Below are positions 50,601 to 63,605 of a stretch of 64,000 bases of DNA, in pieces; the stretch's first letter is position 1; each line of letters begins with the position of its first letter. This stretch comes from Polynucleobacter necessarius (GTDB lineage Bacteria > Pseudomonadota > Gammaproteobacteria > Burkholderiales > Burkholderiaceae): assembly GCF_900096755.1 (NCBI RefSeq), contig NZ_LT615227.1:1455822-1519821 (forward strand). Reading direction: 5' to 3'. The notes beneath the pieces were generated by a model that saw nothing but the letters and a program-made list of their open reading frames with translations, was not told where the DNA came from and made no database searches. A program made the position numbers and the translations under genes.

Positions 50601-51689
50601 GCTGTATTTGCAGTGCTGCGCAAAGTTGGCTTAAGTGCTTATAGCCATGTGATTGCTAAGTCCAACACAAATGGCCGCATTGAAATTTGGCGTGACGCTA
50701 AAAACATCTTTGCCGAGCCTCGTGAGGTTCTACAAAAAATGTGGACTAATACCAGCTATCAAATTGCTCGTCTACGCGACAACCCAGCCTGTGCGGATAG
50801 CGAATTTTCTTTGCTAGATAATCTTGCTGATTCGGGAATGACTCCGAATTTAACATTTGACATCTCCGAGGATGTGGCAGCGCCTTATATTCAAAAAGGT
50901 GTGCGTCCTAAAGTTGCCATTTTGCGTGAACAGGGTGTTAACTCCCATGTAGAAATGGCTTATGCCGTAAATTGGGCGGGATTCGATAGCTTTGACGTTC
51001 ACATGTCAGACTTGTTGAGTGGTAAAGCGAAGCTTGATGATTTCCGTGGCCTGATTGCTTGCGGTGGATTTAGCTACGGAGATGTTTTGGGTGCTGGCGA
51101 AGGCTGGGCAAAAACGATTCTCTTTAACCAACAGTTACGTGATCAATTTTCTGCATTCTTTAGTCGTCAGGATAGTTTTGCTTTGGGGGTTTGCAATGGT
51201 TGCCAGATGATGAGCAATCTTTCCGGAATTATTCCTGGGGCGCAAGATTGGCCTAAATTTACCCGCAACCAATCAGAGCAATATGAAGCGCGACTAGTTA
51301 TGGCTGAAGTATTGGCATCGCCATCAATCTTTACGCAAGGCATGGAAGGTAGTCAGTTGCCCATTGCGATTGCACACGGCGAAGGGTATGCAAACTTTAG
51401 TCAGCAAGGCAACTTAGAGCAAATTGAGAAACAAGGATTGGCGGCCTTACGATTTGTTGATAACCAAGGCAATCCTACCGAGATCTATCCAATGAACCCT
51501 AATGGATCACCTGGTGGCTTGACAGGTGTAACCACTACCGATGGACGCTTCACAGTCATGATGCCTCATCCTGAGCGCGGAATACGCGCTGCACAAATGA
51601 GTTGGTGTCCTCCAGAATGGCTAAACACCTCAGATGGTGCAAGCCCATGGATGCGTCTATTCCGCAATGCACGTCGCTGGGCTAAGTAA
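47652..51689 (+). CDS. purL: Phosphoribosylformylglycinamidine synthase (FGAM synthetase), long form
   Basis: The fourth step of purine synthesis, converting FGAR, glutamine and ATP to FGAM. The 1345-residue single chain has the N-terminal PurS-like domain, two AIRS-like halves ([53 protein letters not shown]) and a C-terminal class I glutaminase with [15 protein letters not shown] (nucleophile Cys1181) and [10 protein letters not shown]. This is the longest gene of the window and it carries no lesion. It starts 2 bp after the ybbA remnant. Confidence 0.96.
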   Translation: MSSYHFLPGADALSPFRQQRLLASLASQGVDLESTEGQYLHFVWSDQELDANSLEVLASLLTYGQPFSSIISKGKSWFGKGSGDAQGAIVIPRLGTVSPWASKATDIARQCGLNVLRIERGVQFAWKSKKPLNAEQIQLVLAALHDRMTEAVIESVEDANALYQSLDDRPLKRIPVLSEGRAALDKANQELGLALSDDEVAYLTENFIRLERNPSDVELIMFAQANSEHCRHKIFNSSWTIDGDDQERSLFAMIRNTHQLKPEGTIVAYSDNSAVMVGCEAETWAPQGNQQQYAKDTRLVHTLMKVETHNHPTAIAPFPGASTGAGGEIRDEGATGVGGRPKAGLTGFSVSNLNIPGTDLPWESEQYGKPERIATPLQIMIDGPLGGAAFNNEFGRPILGGYFRVFEQTLDGTRRGYHKPIMIAGGIGSIDSIHTEKKAIQAGHLLIQLGGPGMRIGMGGATGSSVATGTNTADLDFDSVQRGNPEMERRAQEVINACRALGKNNPIVSIHDVGAGGLSNAFPELADGAGLGAKFKLRSVPLEESGMSPAEIWCNESQERYVLAIEAKDLDLFKSFCERERCPFAVVGEATAERQLKLTDSKQNAGTDAELPIDMPMEVLLGKPPRMHRDVKRISQEFSELEVTDADLAKSIAWVLQQPTVASKSFLITIGDRTVGGLNARDQFVGPWQVPVADCAVTLMDYKGYRGEAMSMGERTPLAVMDAPAAARMAVGEAVTNLLAADISSLESVKLSANWMAACGAPGEDAKLYDSVKAVGMELCPALGISIPVGKDSLSMATEWRDGDQAKKVVSPVSLIISAFASVQDVRKTLTPLLSLKTTNGASLETELILIDLGRGKNRMAGSILAQVLNQSGKDTPNVDHPEDLKALASAIIELRKDGKLLAYHDRSDGGLLATIAEMAFASHCGISINVDMIAVDVGQEPDHGDAKNWAQQVSGRRHEQTLRALFNEELGAVIQVRREDRDAVFAVLRKVGLSAYSHVIAKSNTNGRIEIWRDAKNIFAEPREVLQKMWTNTSYQIARLRDNPACADSEFSLLDNLADSGMTPNLTFDISEDVAAPYIQKGVRPKVAILREQGVNSHVEMAYAVNWAGFDSFDVHMSDLLSGKAKLDDFRGLIACGGFSYGDVLGAGEGWAKTILFNQQLRDQFSAFFSRQDSFALGVCNGCQMMSNLSGIIPGAQDWPKFTRNQSEQYEARLVMAEVLASPSIFTQGMEGSQLPIAIAHGEGYANFSQQGNLEQIEKQGLAALRFVDNQGNPTEIYPMNPNGSPGGLTGVTTTDGRFTVMMPHPERGIRAAQMSWCPPEWLNTSDGASPWMRLFRNARRWAK

Positions 51690-51691
51690 GT

Positions 51692-52453
51692 ATGCTGATG
51701 GAGCCTGTAACTTTTTCTGAGAGTGGCGGTGTTCGGTATTTGCATTTTGGTACTGAATTGATTCAAGGGGCAATGCGTATTCGCGACCCCGATGAAATCT
51801 ATCTTGAGTACAACCAGCAAATGATGGCTTGGCTACTGTTCCTGGAAACCAAGCCTGGCATGCGCGTAGCGCAACTCGGTCTTGGCACCGGAGCATTAAC
51901 TAAATTTCAGCATCGGTACTGTCCAGCAGTAAAGACAACAGTGGTTGAGCTCAATCCCGCAGTGATTGTTGCCGCTAGGCCCATGTTTTTTACTCCTGAT
52001 GACGACCGTAGATTGGAAACGTTACAAGCTGATGCAAAAGCCTTTGTAAATAATAAGCAATATGGGGACACTTTTGATGCGGTACAAGTAGATTTGTATG
52101 ACGCTATCTGCGATGGCCCAGCAGCGAGCTCATTAGATTTTTATAAGGGCTGCTACAACATTCTCAAGGGACCAGGTGTTCTAACAGTGAATTTATTTTC
52201 AAGGCATAAAAGCTTTGATGTGAATTTGAAAAATATCTGCGAAGCTTTTGATAACCGCGTGCTGCTTTTTCCTGAATCTCATGACTGTAACGTTGTGGCT
52301 ATTGCATTCAAGGGTCCTAAATTGGAGGCTCAATGGAAAGACGTATCTAAGCGTGCGAAGTTGATACTTGAAAAAACAGGGCTCCCAACGAACAAGTGGG
52401 TATCGGGCATTAGTCGCGAGAATGCCCGTCAAGAAGATATGTTATCGATTTAA
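51692..52453 (+). CDS. Spermidine synthase-like (class I methyltransferase fold) protein
   Basis: The 253-residue protein has a spermidine/spermine synthase Rossmann domain: glycine-rich VAQLGLGTGALTKF, the acidic VVELNPAVIVAARP and DAVQVDLYDAICDGPAASS in place of the usual catalytic segment. It lacks the usual N-terminal hairpin domain of full SpeE. Such short polyamine-synthase-like proteins are common in Burkholderiales and their reaction is unknown; the candidate active-site Asp is the one in QVDLYD. It follows purL by 2 nt and is closed by a strong terminator. Confidence 0.75.
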   Translation: MLMEPVTFSESGGVRYLHFGTELIQGAMRIRDPDEIYLEYNQQMMAWLLFLETKPGMRVAQLGLGTGALTKFQHRYCPAVKTTVVELNPAVIVAARPMFFTPDDDRRLETLQADAKAFVNNKQYGDTFDAVQVDLYDAICDGPAASSLDFYKGCYNILKGPGVLTVNLFSRHKSFDVNLKNICEAFDNRVLLFPESHDCNVVAIAFKGPKLEAQWKDVSKRAKLILEKTGLPTNKWVSGISRENARQEDMLSI

Positions 52454-52470
52454 ACTGATTTATATCTAAT

Positions 52471-52503
52471 AAAAAAGGCGATCATTTGATCGCCTTTTTT
52501 ATT
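52471..52503. terminator. Bidirectional terminator between the spermidine synthase-like gene and acnB
   Basis: AAAAAAGGCGATCA (52471-52484) pairs with TGATCGCCTTTTTT (52487-52500) almost without a loop, so the innermost pairs must open. A and T runs flank both sides of the stem, fitting two convergent genes. Confidence 0.88.
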
Positions 52504-52538
52504 TCTCAGCCCTATAAAAGGCTGAGGCTCTTAGTCTA

Positions 52539-55124
52539 TTAAACCGTTACAGTATCTGCAACATCGCTAAATGACTTGAGCTTGTCAAAACTCATGTACT
52601 TATAAACGTCACCAGCTTTTGCATCAAGCGCCTTCACTTGCTCCAAATACTCTGCAGGAGTAGGTAGGCGACCTAAGAGGGCTGCAACAGACGCTAATTC
52701 AGCGGAAGCCAAATAAACGCGAGTATCAATACCCAGGCGGTTAGGGAAGTTACGTGTAGATGTCGATACTGCTGTAGAACCCTTGCGAATCTGAGCTTGG
52801 TTACCCATGCAAAGAGAGCAGCCAGGGCTTTCCATGCGAGCACCAGCTGCGCCCAACATACCGTAGTAACCTTCTTCCATCAAAACCATGGCATCCATCT
52901 TGGTAGGAGGGGCTACCCATAGACGAGTAGGCATATCTTTTTTGCCCTGAAGAACTTGACCTGCAGCACGGAAGTGGCCGATATTGGTCATGCATGAACC
53001 AATGAACACTTCATCAATTTTGTCGCCAACAACCTCAGACAATACTTTGACATCATCTGGGTCATTAGGGCAAGCAAGAATTGGCTCTTTGATTTCATCA
53101 ATATTAATTTCGATGATCTCTGCGTAATCAGCGTTTGCATCAGCCTTCAGAAGTTGTGGATTAGCAATCCAAGCTTCCATAGCTTTAATACGACGACCAA
53201 GAGTGCGCTTATCTTCATAACCATTCGCAATCATCCACTTCATCAAAGTGATGTTAGATTGCATGTACTCAATAATTGGCTCTTTATTGAGGTGAACTGT
53301 ACAGCCACCAGCAGAGCGCTCGGCTGAAGCATCAGATAATTCAAACGCTTGCTCAACTTTCAGATCAGGCAAACCTTCGATTTCTAGAATGCGGCCAGAG
53401 AAAATATTCTTTTTGCCCTGTTTTTCAACAGTCAACAATCCTTTTTTGATTGCATACAAAGGAATTGCGTTTACTAAATCACGCAAAGTGATGCCAGGCT
53501 GCATCTTGCCTTTGAAGCGCACCAATACAGACTCAGGCATATCCAATGGCATGACGCCAGTTGCTGCAGCAAAAGCTACCAAGCCAGAGCCAGCAGGGAA
53601 GGAGATGCCGATTGGGAAACGAGTGTGGCTATCGCCGCCAGTGCCGCATGTATCTGGCAGGAGCAAGCGGTTTAACCAGCTGTGGATCACACCATCGCCT
53701 GGGCGTAAGGCAACGCCACCACGATTGGTCATGAATGGTGGCAACTCATGTTGAGTACGAATATCAACAGGCTTTGGATATGCTGACGTGTGGCAGAACG
53801 ACTGCATTACGAGATCTGATGAGAAGCCAAGGCAAGCCAAGTCTTTCAATTCATCGCGAGTCATTGGGCCTGTGGTGTCTTGTGAGCCAACAGTAGTCAT
53901 GTGTGGTTCGCAGTAAGTGCCAGGGCGAACGCCTTGACCCTCTGGCAATCCACATGCGCGACCAACCATCTTTTGCGCCAAGCTGAAACCTTTTTTGTTG
54001 TCCGCTGGATTTACTGGCAGACGGAATTCTGTGGAAGCCGGCAAGCCAAGAGCTGCACGTGCTTTGGCAGTTAAACCACGACCAATAATTAAAGGAATGC
54101 GCCCGCCTGCACGAACTTCATCCAAAATCACCGGCGACTTCAATGAAAAGCTAGTAATCTGACTACTATTCTTAAATACTTTCCCTTCGTATGGGCGAAG
54201 TTCGATCTCATCTCCCATGTTCATTTGGGAAACATCTAATTCGATTGGCAAAGCGCCTGAATCTTCCATGGTGTTGAAGAAGATAGGAGCGATATTAGTG
54301 CCCAAGCACACGCCACCAAAACGTTTGTTTGGCACGAATGGAATATCTTGACCTGTCCACCAAAGAACTGAGTTGGTTGCAGATTTACGTGAGGAACCTG
54401 CACCAACCACATCTCCAACATAAGCAATCTGATTGCCTTTTTTCTGGAGGGCAGCGATTTGTTTCATTGGGCCGCGAACACCAGTTTCATCAGGCTCAAT
54501 ACCTGGACGTGGATTCTTGAGCATGATCGTTGCATGCAATGGGATATCAGGACGGCTCCATGCGTCTGGTGCAGGCGAGAGATCGTCGGTATTAGTTTCA
54601 CCTGTTACTTTGAAAACGGTGAGCTTCATGCTTTCTGGAACAGCAGGGCGGCTTGTAAACCACTCTGCATCAGCCCAGCTTTGGAGAACGGATTTAGCGT
54701 TGGCATTACCTTTTTCGGCAAGCTCTTGCACATCATTGAAGTAATCAAACATCAAGAGTGTTTTCTTGAGCGCTTCTGCAGCGGCGGCACCGCATTCAGC
54801 ATCAGCAAGCAACTCCACTAATGGCTTGATGTTGTATCCACCGAGCATAGTGCCCAGCAATTCAGTTGCACGGACGCGAGTAATTAGCGGTGACTTTTCT
54901 GCCCCTTTGGCAACAGCATCTAAAAATTCAGCCTTAACCTTAGCGGCTTCATCAACGCCTGCAGGAACACGATTGGTAATGAGTTCAACTAGCTCAGCTT
55001 CTTTTCCGGCCGGTAGATTTTTTAGTAATTTCACTAACTCAGCAGTTTGATCCTTGGTTAAAGGAAGGGCTGGAATACCGAGGGCTGCGCGTTCAGCTAC
55101 GTGGGCGTTATAGGCTTCTAACAT
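52539..55124 (-). CDS. acnB: Aconitate hydratase B
   Basis: The main TCA-cycle aconitase, a 4Fe-4S enzyme interconverting citrate and isocitrate, 861 residues. It begins with the AcnB-specific HEAT-like domain ([20 protein letters not shown]), then the swivel domain, then catalytic domains with the cluster cysteines in [27 protein letters not shown] and [12 protein letters not shown] segments, and [19 protein letters not shown]. Order and length match AcnB, not AcnA. Upstream, TATAAT on the minus strand (55192-55197) is a plausible -10 element. AcnB links the propionate-derived succinyl-CoA flux to the full cycle. Confidence 0.96.
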   Translation of the reverse strand: MLEAYNAHVAERAALGIPALPLTKDQTAELVKLLKNLPAGKEAELVELITNRVPAGVDEAAKVKAEFLDAVAKGAEKSPLITRVRATELLGTMLGGYNIKPLVELLADAECGAAAAEALKKTLLMFDYFNDVQELAEKGNANAKSVLQSWADAEWFTSRPAVPESMKLTVFKVTGETNTDDLSPAPDAWSRPDIPLHATIMLKNPRPGIEPDETGVRGPMKQIAALQKKGNQIAYVGDVVGAGSSRKSATNSVLWWTGQDIPFVPNKRFGGVCLGTNIAPIFFNTMEDSGALPIELDVSQMNMGDEIELRPYEGKVFKNSSQITSFSLKSPVILDEVRAGGRIPLIIGRGLTAKARAALGLPASTEFRLPVNPADNKKGFSLAQKMVGRACGLPEGQGVRPGTYCEPHMTTVGSQDTTGPMTRDELKDLACLGFSSDLVMQSFCHTSAYPKPVDIRTQHELPPFMTNRGGVALRPGDGVIHSWLNRLLLPDTCGTGGDSHTRFPIGISFPAGSGLVAFAAATGVMPLDMPESVLVRFKGKMQPGITLRDLVNAIPLYAIKKGLLTVEKQGKKNIFSGRILEIEGLPDLKVEQAFELSDASAERSAGGCTVHLNKEPIIEYMQSNITLMKWMIANGYEDKRTLGRRIKAMEAWIANPQLLKADANADYAEIIEINIDEIKEPILACPNDPDDVKVLSEVVGDKIDEVFIGSCMTNIGHFRAAGQVLQGKKDMPTRLWVAPPTKMDAMVLMEEGYYGMLGAAGARMESPGCSLCMGNQAQIRKGSTAVSTSTRNFPNRLGIDTRVYLASAELASVAALLGRLPTPAEYLEQVKALDAKAGDVYKYMSFDKLKSFSDVADTVTV

Positions 55125-55191
55125 TGTGTTTCCTATGAGGTAAAAGTGATCAATAGAAAGGCCAAAAGGGAATTCTCTCCCGTTTTGCGAA

Positions 55192-55197
55192 ATTATA
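55192..55197 (-). promoter_or_regulatory. acnB: Candidate -10 element of acnB
   Basis: TATAAT on the minus strand lies about 70 bp before the acnB start. The -35 position is AT-rich without a clear TTGACA match. A 16-bp palindrome lies just upstream at 55224-55239. Confidence 0.4.
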
Positions 55198-55223
55198 GTT
55201 GTTAATTTAAGTCTTATATAAGA

Positions 55224-55239
55224 AAGAGTTTAAACTCTT
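55224..55239. repeat. Perfect 16-bp palindrome upstream of acnB
   Basis: AAGAGTTTAAACTCTT is its own reverse complement. It lies 27 bp upstream of the candidate acnB -10 element and 42 bp from the end of the Imm-like gene, so it could be a regulator site for acnB or a short 3' structure of that gene. Confidence 0.7.
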
Positions 55240-55280
55240 AAATGCACGAAAAAAGTACTTTTATTAATAAATTCAATGAC

Positions 55281-55517
55281 TTATAAGATTTTAAGGGTAC
55301 GATTTTGGCGATAATGATCAAACATTGTCTGATTAAAGGATCTGCTCACATCCTTCATGGCCCAAACTAGGGCAACAACCCAACCAATGAGCGACCATCC
55401 TAAAAATAGGTTTAGGGCAAAAATAGCCCCTGAATTAGCCCGTCTAAATGCAATGGCAAAAGGAAGAAAGTAAAAGAGGGACAGCATTGTCAGTAAAACA
55501 GCAAAAAATAGGCGCAT
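55281..55517 (-). CDS. Small membrane protein of the superinfection-immunity (T4 Imm-like) family
   Basis: The 78-residue protein has two hydrophobic segments (LTMLSLFYFLPFAIA and IFALNLFLGWSLIGWVVALV) separated by the basic turn FRRANSG, and a charged C-terminal tail. The N-x-x-L-G-W-x-x-I-G-W core is the hallmark of the Imm superinfection-immunity family, named for the phage T4 protein that blocks DNA entry of a second phage; chromosomal members are widespread and mostly untested. No phage genes lie nearby. It is leftward, upstream of acnB and divergent from pyrG. Confidence 0.78.
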   Translation of the reverse strand: MRLFFAVLLTMLSLFYFLPFAIAFRRANSGAIFALNLFLGWSLIGWVVALVWAMKDVSRSFNQTMFDHYRQNRTLKIL

Positions 55518-55598
55518 TTGGGGTTCAAAAAGTCGGATTTAGCGAGTGTCCTGCAATATTACCGACTTTCAATTTCTAAATTCCATTCTTGGTGTCGT

Positions 55599-55604
55599 TA
55601 TAAT
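55599..55604 (+). promoter_or_regulatory. pyrG: Candidate -10 element of pyrG
   Basis: TATAAT lies 25 bp before the pyrG ATG, giving a short leader of about 19 nt. No good -35 hexamer is visible. Confidence 0.45.
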
Positions 55605-55626
55605 TACTTTTTCCAACAGAGCTTAA

Positions 55627-57291
<1,665 letters not shown>

Positions 57292-57300
57292 GAGGAAGAA

Positions 57301-59491
<2,191 letters not shown>

Positions 59492-59504
59492 AACCTCTTC
59501 AAGT

Positions 59505-59810
59505 ATGCGTATCGTCATCTACTCTATGCTGGTATTGCTAATCGCAATCCAGTACCCACTTTGGTTGGGTAAGGGTAGATGGCTTAAGGTTTATGAGATG
59601 GAAAAACAAGTAGAGCTACAAAAGGCTAAAAATAGTCTCTTGGCTCTCCGTAATGCAAAGCTGTCAGGCGACGTTAAAGACTTAAAGGACGGAACCAGAG
59701 CCATCGAAGAGCGCGCAAGGGTGGAGCATGGCCTAATTAAAGAAGGTGAGTACTTCGTTCAAATTCTGCCAGCCGATAAATCCACTGAGGCCTCGGTAAC
59801 CAAGCAATAA
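59505..59810 (+). CDS. ftsB: Cell division protein FtsB
   Basis: A bitopic protein of the FtsQ-FtsL-FtsB divisome complex, 101 residues. A short cytoplasmic start is followed by a membrane helix (VIYSMLVLLIAIQYPLWLG), the GKGRW motif typical of FtsB, a coiled coil (about 33-65, EMEKQVELQKAKNSLLALR) and the GTRAIEERARVEHGLIKEGE segment. Its place after eno is conserved. It is longer at the C-terminus than usual by a few residues. It is convergent with the hslO remnant, 11 bp away. Confidence 0.93.
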   Translation: MRIVIYSMLVLLIAIQYPLWLGKGRWLKVYEMEKQVELQKAKNSLLALRNAKLSGDVKDLKDGTRAIEERARVEHGLIKEGEYFVQILPADKSTEASVTKQ

Positions 59811-59821
59811 GTATTGCTGTA

Positions 59822-60795
59822 TCAGTGACCGCTTGATGGTGGTCGTGTAGCGTCGCTTAACGAGTCCGTCTTAAATACCTGCAAGCAATCTACGGCATCA
59901 AAGCGGTAGGGTTTTGCACAAAAATCACAAACTGTTTCCACTGAACCCTGTTCATTCAAAATGCTCTGAACCTCTTCCTCGCCAAGCATGCGAAGAACGT
60001 CGGCTACTTTATTGCGTGAGCATCTACAGGAGAAATGAATGGGTCTAGGCGGAAAACTGCGAACACCATTTTCAGAAGATTCTTCTAAAAATAAGCGCCT
60101 CAGAATAGTCTCGGGTGCAAGCGTGAGCAATTCTTCATTGGTAATGGTTTCGCCCAAAGTCTGAATGCGTGACCAACCCTCGGAAGCAGTTAGCGGATCT
60201 AAATGCACATGACCACCAGAATCCGGAAGTCTTTGTAGCAATAGGCCGCCAACATGTGTATCGCTAGAGGCTAGCCAGATTCGCGTGTCTAATTGCCCCG
60301 AATTTTGCATATACAGTGCAATCCGCTTCTGCAGCGCTTGAAACGGGCTTAATAACGGCGCCACGATGCTCTTGAAGGGCAACAATGCCTTGATAGGGTG
60401 GTTGACCTGGCTCTCTATTGGTTGGGTCTAGGGTAATCACAAGCCTGCCCGTATTACTAGCATCTAGGAGTTCACCTAGGCTTGCATCAGGAGGAATTTC
60501 AGAAGGGTCAACAGAAAGTTTGACCGTTGCCCTCATCGATAAGTTCGAGGTGCATTCGATGACCATCAATTGAATAGGGCCCTTACTCTGAGCCTGAATG
60601 ATGAGGGTTCCATCAAACTTTAAGCTGGCGCTTAAAAGGGTGGCAGCACCCACAAAGTCACCCAGTATGGCGGCGAACTGCAGGGGGGGTCATCATTACG
60701 GCGCTCTAAAACAGCCTGCCAAGCGCTGCTGATCGAGACTATTTCCCCGCGAACTGGGGCGCGCCATCACACATGAATACAAGTAATTCATTCAT
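59822..60795 (-). pseudogene. hslO: Redox-regulated chaperone Hsp33 (HslO), multiply frameshifted
   Basis: Hsp33 is activated by oxidation of a zinc-binding C-terminal cysteine cluster. The reading starts at 60795 ([13 protein letters not shown]) and has to change frame three times: in the C-run near 60755-60760 before [15 protein letters not shown], in a seven-base C-run (60683-60689) before LGDFVGAATLLSASLKFDG, and near 60330-60345 where VSSA should continue LQKRIALYMQNSG. The zinc motifs SCRCS and CDFC are still encoded at the end. About 320 codons fit the family. Two lesions are in homopolymers, the third is not a plain homopolymer. gltX is divergent 64 bp away. Confidence 0.87.
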
Positions 60796-60859
60796 AGGGC
60801 AAAGTATCCACTTTTTTCAAATTTCATGTCAATTTGCGCGACCTGAGATAATACGTTTT

Positions 60860-62260
60860 ATGCATATTCGTACACGTTTCGCCCCAAGTCCCACGGGCTT
60901 TATTCATCTGGGAAATCTTCGCAGCGCACTTTATCCCTGGGCTTTTGCTAGGCACAATAAAGGCGACTTTATTTTGCGCATCGAAGATACTGACCTGGAG
61001 AGATCAACCCAAGAGGCTGTTGATGTCATTATCGAAGGAATGTCTTGGCTAGGCCTTGATTTGGACGAGGGCCCAATCTATCAAATGCAGCGCATTGATA
61101 GGTATCGTGAAGTTTTGAAGCAAATGCTGGATGCCGGTTTGGCTTACCCGTGCTACATGAGCGAAGAAGAGTTAAACAAACTACGCGATGAGCAAATGGC
61201 CAACAAGGAGAAGCCGCGCTATAACGGATTGTGGAGGCCTGAACCAGGAAAAATCCCTCCCGCAGTTCCAGAGGGTGTGCTTCCGGTCATTCGATTCAAA
61301 AATCCAATCGGCGGTTCTGTTGTTTGGGATGATGCCGTTAAAGGGAAGATCGAGATTAGCAATGATGAGCTAGATGACCTTGTAATTGCTCGTCCTGATG
61401 GCACTCCTACTTATAACTTCTGTGTAGTGGTGGATGATGTGGATATGAAAATTACCCACGTTATTCGTGGTGATGACCACGTCAATAACACTCCAAGACA
61501 GATCAATATCATGAGGGCCCTAGGCTGTGAGCCGCCCGTTTATGCCCATTTACCTACTGTTCTCAACGATTCTGGCGAGAAGATGAGTAAGCGCAACGGG
61601 GCTATGAGCGTGCGGGATTACCAAAAAGCAGGTTATTTGCCAGAGGCAATTTTGAATTACCTGGCTCGTTTAGGGTGGTCTCATGGTGATGCTGAGATCT
61701 TTACTAAAGAGCAATTTGTTTCCTGGTTTGATTTGGCAAGTTTAGGGCGCTCCCCGGCACAACATAATCCTGAAAAGTTGCTCTGGTTAAATCACCAATA
61801 TATTCAAAATGCAGATCCAGTGAAGCTGGCTGAAGCGACTAAGCCATTTGCCCATGAGCTTGGCATGAATACGGAGAAGGGTCCTGATTTTGTTCAGGTG
61901 GTTGATTTATTAAAAGGTCGAGCTAATACATTGATTGAAATTGCGGAAGGCGCAAAATTGTTTTATCTACCGGCCCCCGAATTGACTGCACAGCAAATCT
62001 CAGAAAATATCCCCGAGACAATCATTCCGGCGCTTAAAGATCTGGTATTGGCCATTATTCAGAATGCTGAGCCAAATAAAGAGGCTTATGGGGCCGCATT
62101 TAAGCAGGTATTAGCAGCCCACCAACTTAAAATGCCAGCCTTGGCTATGCCGGTTAGATACGCTTTATTTGCCACAACTCAGACTCCGGCGATCGATTCT
62201 GTATTGGTTGTTTTGGGTAAGAAGGAGGCTGTAAATAGGCTTTCCAAGGTCGTTCAATAA
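60860..62260 (+). CDS. gltX: Glutamyl-tRNA synthetase
   Basis: A class I aminoacyl-tRNA synthetase, 466 residues. The start at 60860 gives [19 protein letters not shown] with the HIGH-type HLGN motif; a longer in-frame reading from 60773 overlaps hslO and lacks family similarity. The KMSKS loop is [11 protein letters not shown] and the D-binding segment [15 protein letters not shown] is intact. The C-terminal anticodon-binding domain is complete and closes with [11 protein letters not shown]. tRNA-Glu lies 190 bp downstream. It may also load tRNA-Gln if GatCAB is present, which cannot be judged here. Confidence 0.95.
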   Translation: MHIRTRFAPSPTGFIHLGNLRSALYPWAFARHNKGDFILRIEDTDLERSTQEAVDVIIEGMSWLGLDLDEGPIYQMQRIDRYREVLKQMLDAGLAYPCYMSEEELNKLRDEQMANKEKPRYNGLWRPEPGKIPPAVPEGVLPVIRFKNPIGGSVVWDDAVKGKIEISNDELDDLVIARPDGTPTYNFCVVVDDVDMKITHVIRGDDHVNNTPRQINIMRALGCEPPVYAHLPTVLNDSGEKMSKRNGAMSVRDYQKAGYLPEAILNYLARLGWSHGDAEIFTKEQFVSWFDLASLGRSPAQHNPEKLLWLNHQYIQNADPVKLAEATKPFAHELGMNTEKGPDFVQVVDLLKGRANTLIEIAEGAKLFYLPAPELTAQQISENIPETIIPALKDLVLAIIQNAEPNKEAYGAAFKQVLAAHQLKMPALAMPVRYALFATTQTPAIDSVLVVLGKKEAVNRLSKVVQ

Positions 62261-62290
62261 GCAATTTGCGTACTTGCACAAAAAATAGGC

Positions 62291-62296
62291 TAAAAT
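62291..62296 (+). promoter_or_regulatory. Candidate -10 element of the tRNA cluster
   Basis: TAAAAT lies 44 bp before tRNA-Ala, with TTGCGT (62266-62271) as a poor -35 at a 19-bp distance. It could drive all three tRNAs. Confidence 0.35.
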
Positions 62297-62339
62297 CTTG
62301 GATTGTTTTGAGTCTCTTGTAGTTTTATTGCGAGATTTC

Positions 62340-62415
<76 letters not shown>

Positions 62416-62447
62416 AGAACTCAAAAAAGAGTTTTGTAGTAGCCCAG

Positions 62448-62523
62448 GTCCCCATCGTCTAGAGGCCTAGGACATCACCCTTTCACGGTGAGTACGGGGG
62501 TTCGAATCCCCCTGGGGACGCCA
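62448..62523 (+). tRNA. tRNA-Glu (anticodon UUC)
   Basis: A 76-nt cloverleaf. The acceptor GTCCCCA pairs with TGGGGAC, and GCCA is encoded. The anticodon loop CTTTCAC gives UUC. The T-arm GGGGGTTCGAATCCCCC is perfect. It is the substrate of the nearby gltX product. Confidence 0.95.
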
Positions 62524-62576
62524 GTTCTTTCTGGTTGCTGTAAAGATGTATGATGTTGCGTTACTCGATGTATTTT

Positions 62577-62653
62577 GGAGCGGTAGTTCAGTTGGTTAGA
62601 ATATCGGCCTGTCACGCCGAGGGTCGCGGGTTCGAGTCCCGTCCGTTCCGCCA
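62577..62653 (+). tRNA. tRNA-Asp (anticodon GUC)
   Basis: A 77-nt cloverleaf. The acceptor GGAGCGG pairs with CCGTTCC with one G-U, and GCCA is encoded. The anticodon loop CTGTCAC gives GUC. It is the last of the cluster and is closed by a terminator. Confidence 0.95.
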
Positions 62654-62660
62654 AGACAAT

Positions 62661-62693
62661 AAAAAAGCCCCCTAATAAAAGGGGGCTTTTTTA
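62661..62693 (+). terminator. Terminator after the tRNA-Ala-Glu-Asp cluster
   Basis: AGCCCCC (62666-62672) pairs with GGGGGCT (62681-62687), followed by TTTTTTAT. The A-run on the left also lets it serve the convergent hydrolase remnant. Confidence 0.9.
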
Positions 62694-63546
62694 TTCGTAG
62701 CCTACTCGTAATTTCAACACTTTTCTATTTTCATTATCCGAGTGATCAATTGCATGCCGCTCAACAGCGCTGGTTTGAGATATGAAATTCAGAACCTCAT
62801 TGAGTACAATTTCTCTTTCATTATCGATGGTGACAATGTGATAGCTATTGCCAAGCCAAATTACCCGTCGAAGCTCTGACTTCACGTGCGCCAGAATCTC
62901 ATTTGCGGACCATATGCTGCACGTATCATCCTCAACAGACTGAATTAATAAAAGTCTTGAGCTTATATTGAATGCGGACTCTTGGGTTCTTGACATCAGT
63001 CCTTTAGCCTCATGAAGGTGTCGAGCGGAAATTGACGCCGCACCAACTTCTGAAACCTTTGAGGTTTTAAATTTCTCTCCAATTCTGCGGCGAAGATCGA
63101 TGTTCTTGACGCCAAACGGCTCACGTTCTGAGTATTCCCAGTTCCTAAAGCCGAGGAAATAAAGAATGTCCAAAAGGGGGCGATAAAACGGTACTGACCA
63201 ACCGTCATATTTGAGGACGGGAGACATTAAAACTAATGATGAAATATCTGTGCGCTGTGAGGCTACCAAAGTAATCAAGGTCGCACCCATGCTGATACCC
63301 GCTAGATTAATCACATCACAGCATTCCTTCTGCTCATCAATAATGTGATGCAGATTACTAACCCAGCCTTGGTAATTGCTTGCGGGTAGCCCAAATAAAA
63401 AGCCATCAATCTCAGGAACCAAAACATCGTGTCCTGCAGCCTCGAGAAATCTTGGTAGTTGGCCCAGTTCAAGCCCGCTGCCATTAAGTTACTGGAACAA
63501 TGATCGTTAGATCATGCTTTGCTTGGGTCTTAGGGTTTTCTAGCAT
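62691..63546 (-). pseudogene. Alpha/beta hydrolase (Est30-like carboxylesterase), N-terminal frameshift
   Basis: The main frame (243 codons to 63422, and open further to about 63483) has the nucleophile elbow LAGISMGATLITL, the acid region IQSVEDDTCSI and the terminal GNSYHIVTIDNERE, which closely matches the His motif of Est30-type carboxylesterases. Upstream, an ATG at 63546 reads MLENPKTQAKHDLTIIVP and then hits TAA at 63485-63487; the continuation NGSGLELGQLPRFLEAAGHD is in another frame. The strand order of the first beta strand and oxyanion loop is thus broken. An internal start could still give a protein without its N-terminal strand, which is unlikely to fold. The native substrate is unknown. 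Confidence 0.7.
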
Positions 63547-63605
63547 ATGCAGGGGACGCGTTTTTTAATTTATGGTTTAGGATACACTGAATTCGTATAA
63601 AAGCC

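Noticed and set aside
60773..60859. A longer N-terminus for gltX from an in-frame ATG at 60773.
   Set aside because: The extra 29 residues resemble nothing in the family, and the stretch overlaps the start of hslO on the other strand. [12 protein letters not shown] is the normal beginning.
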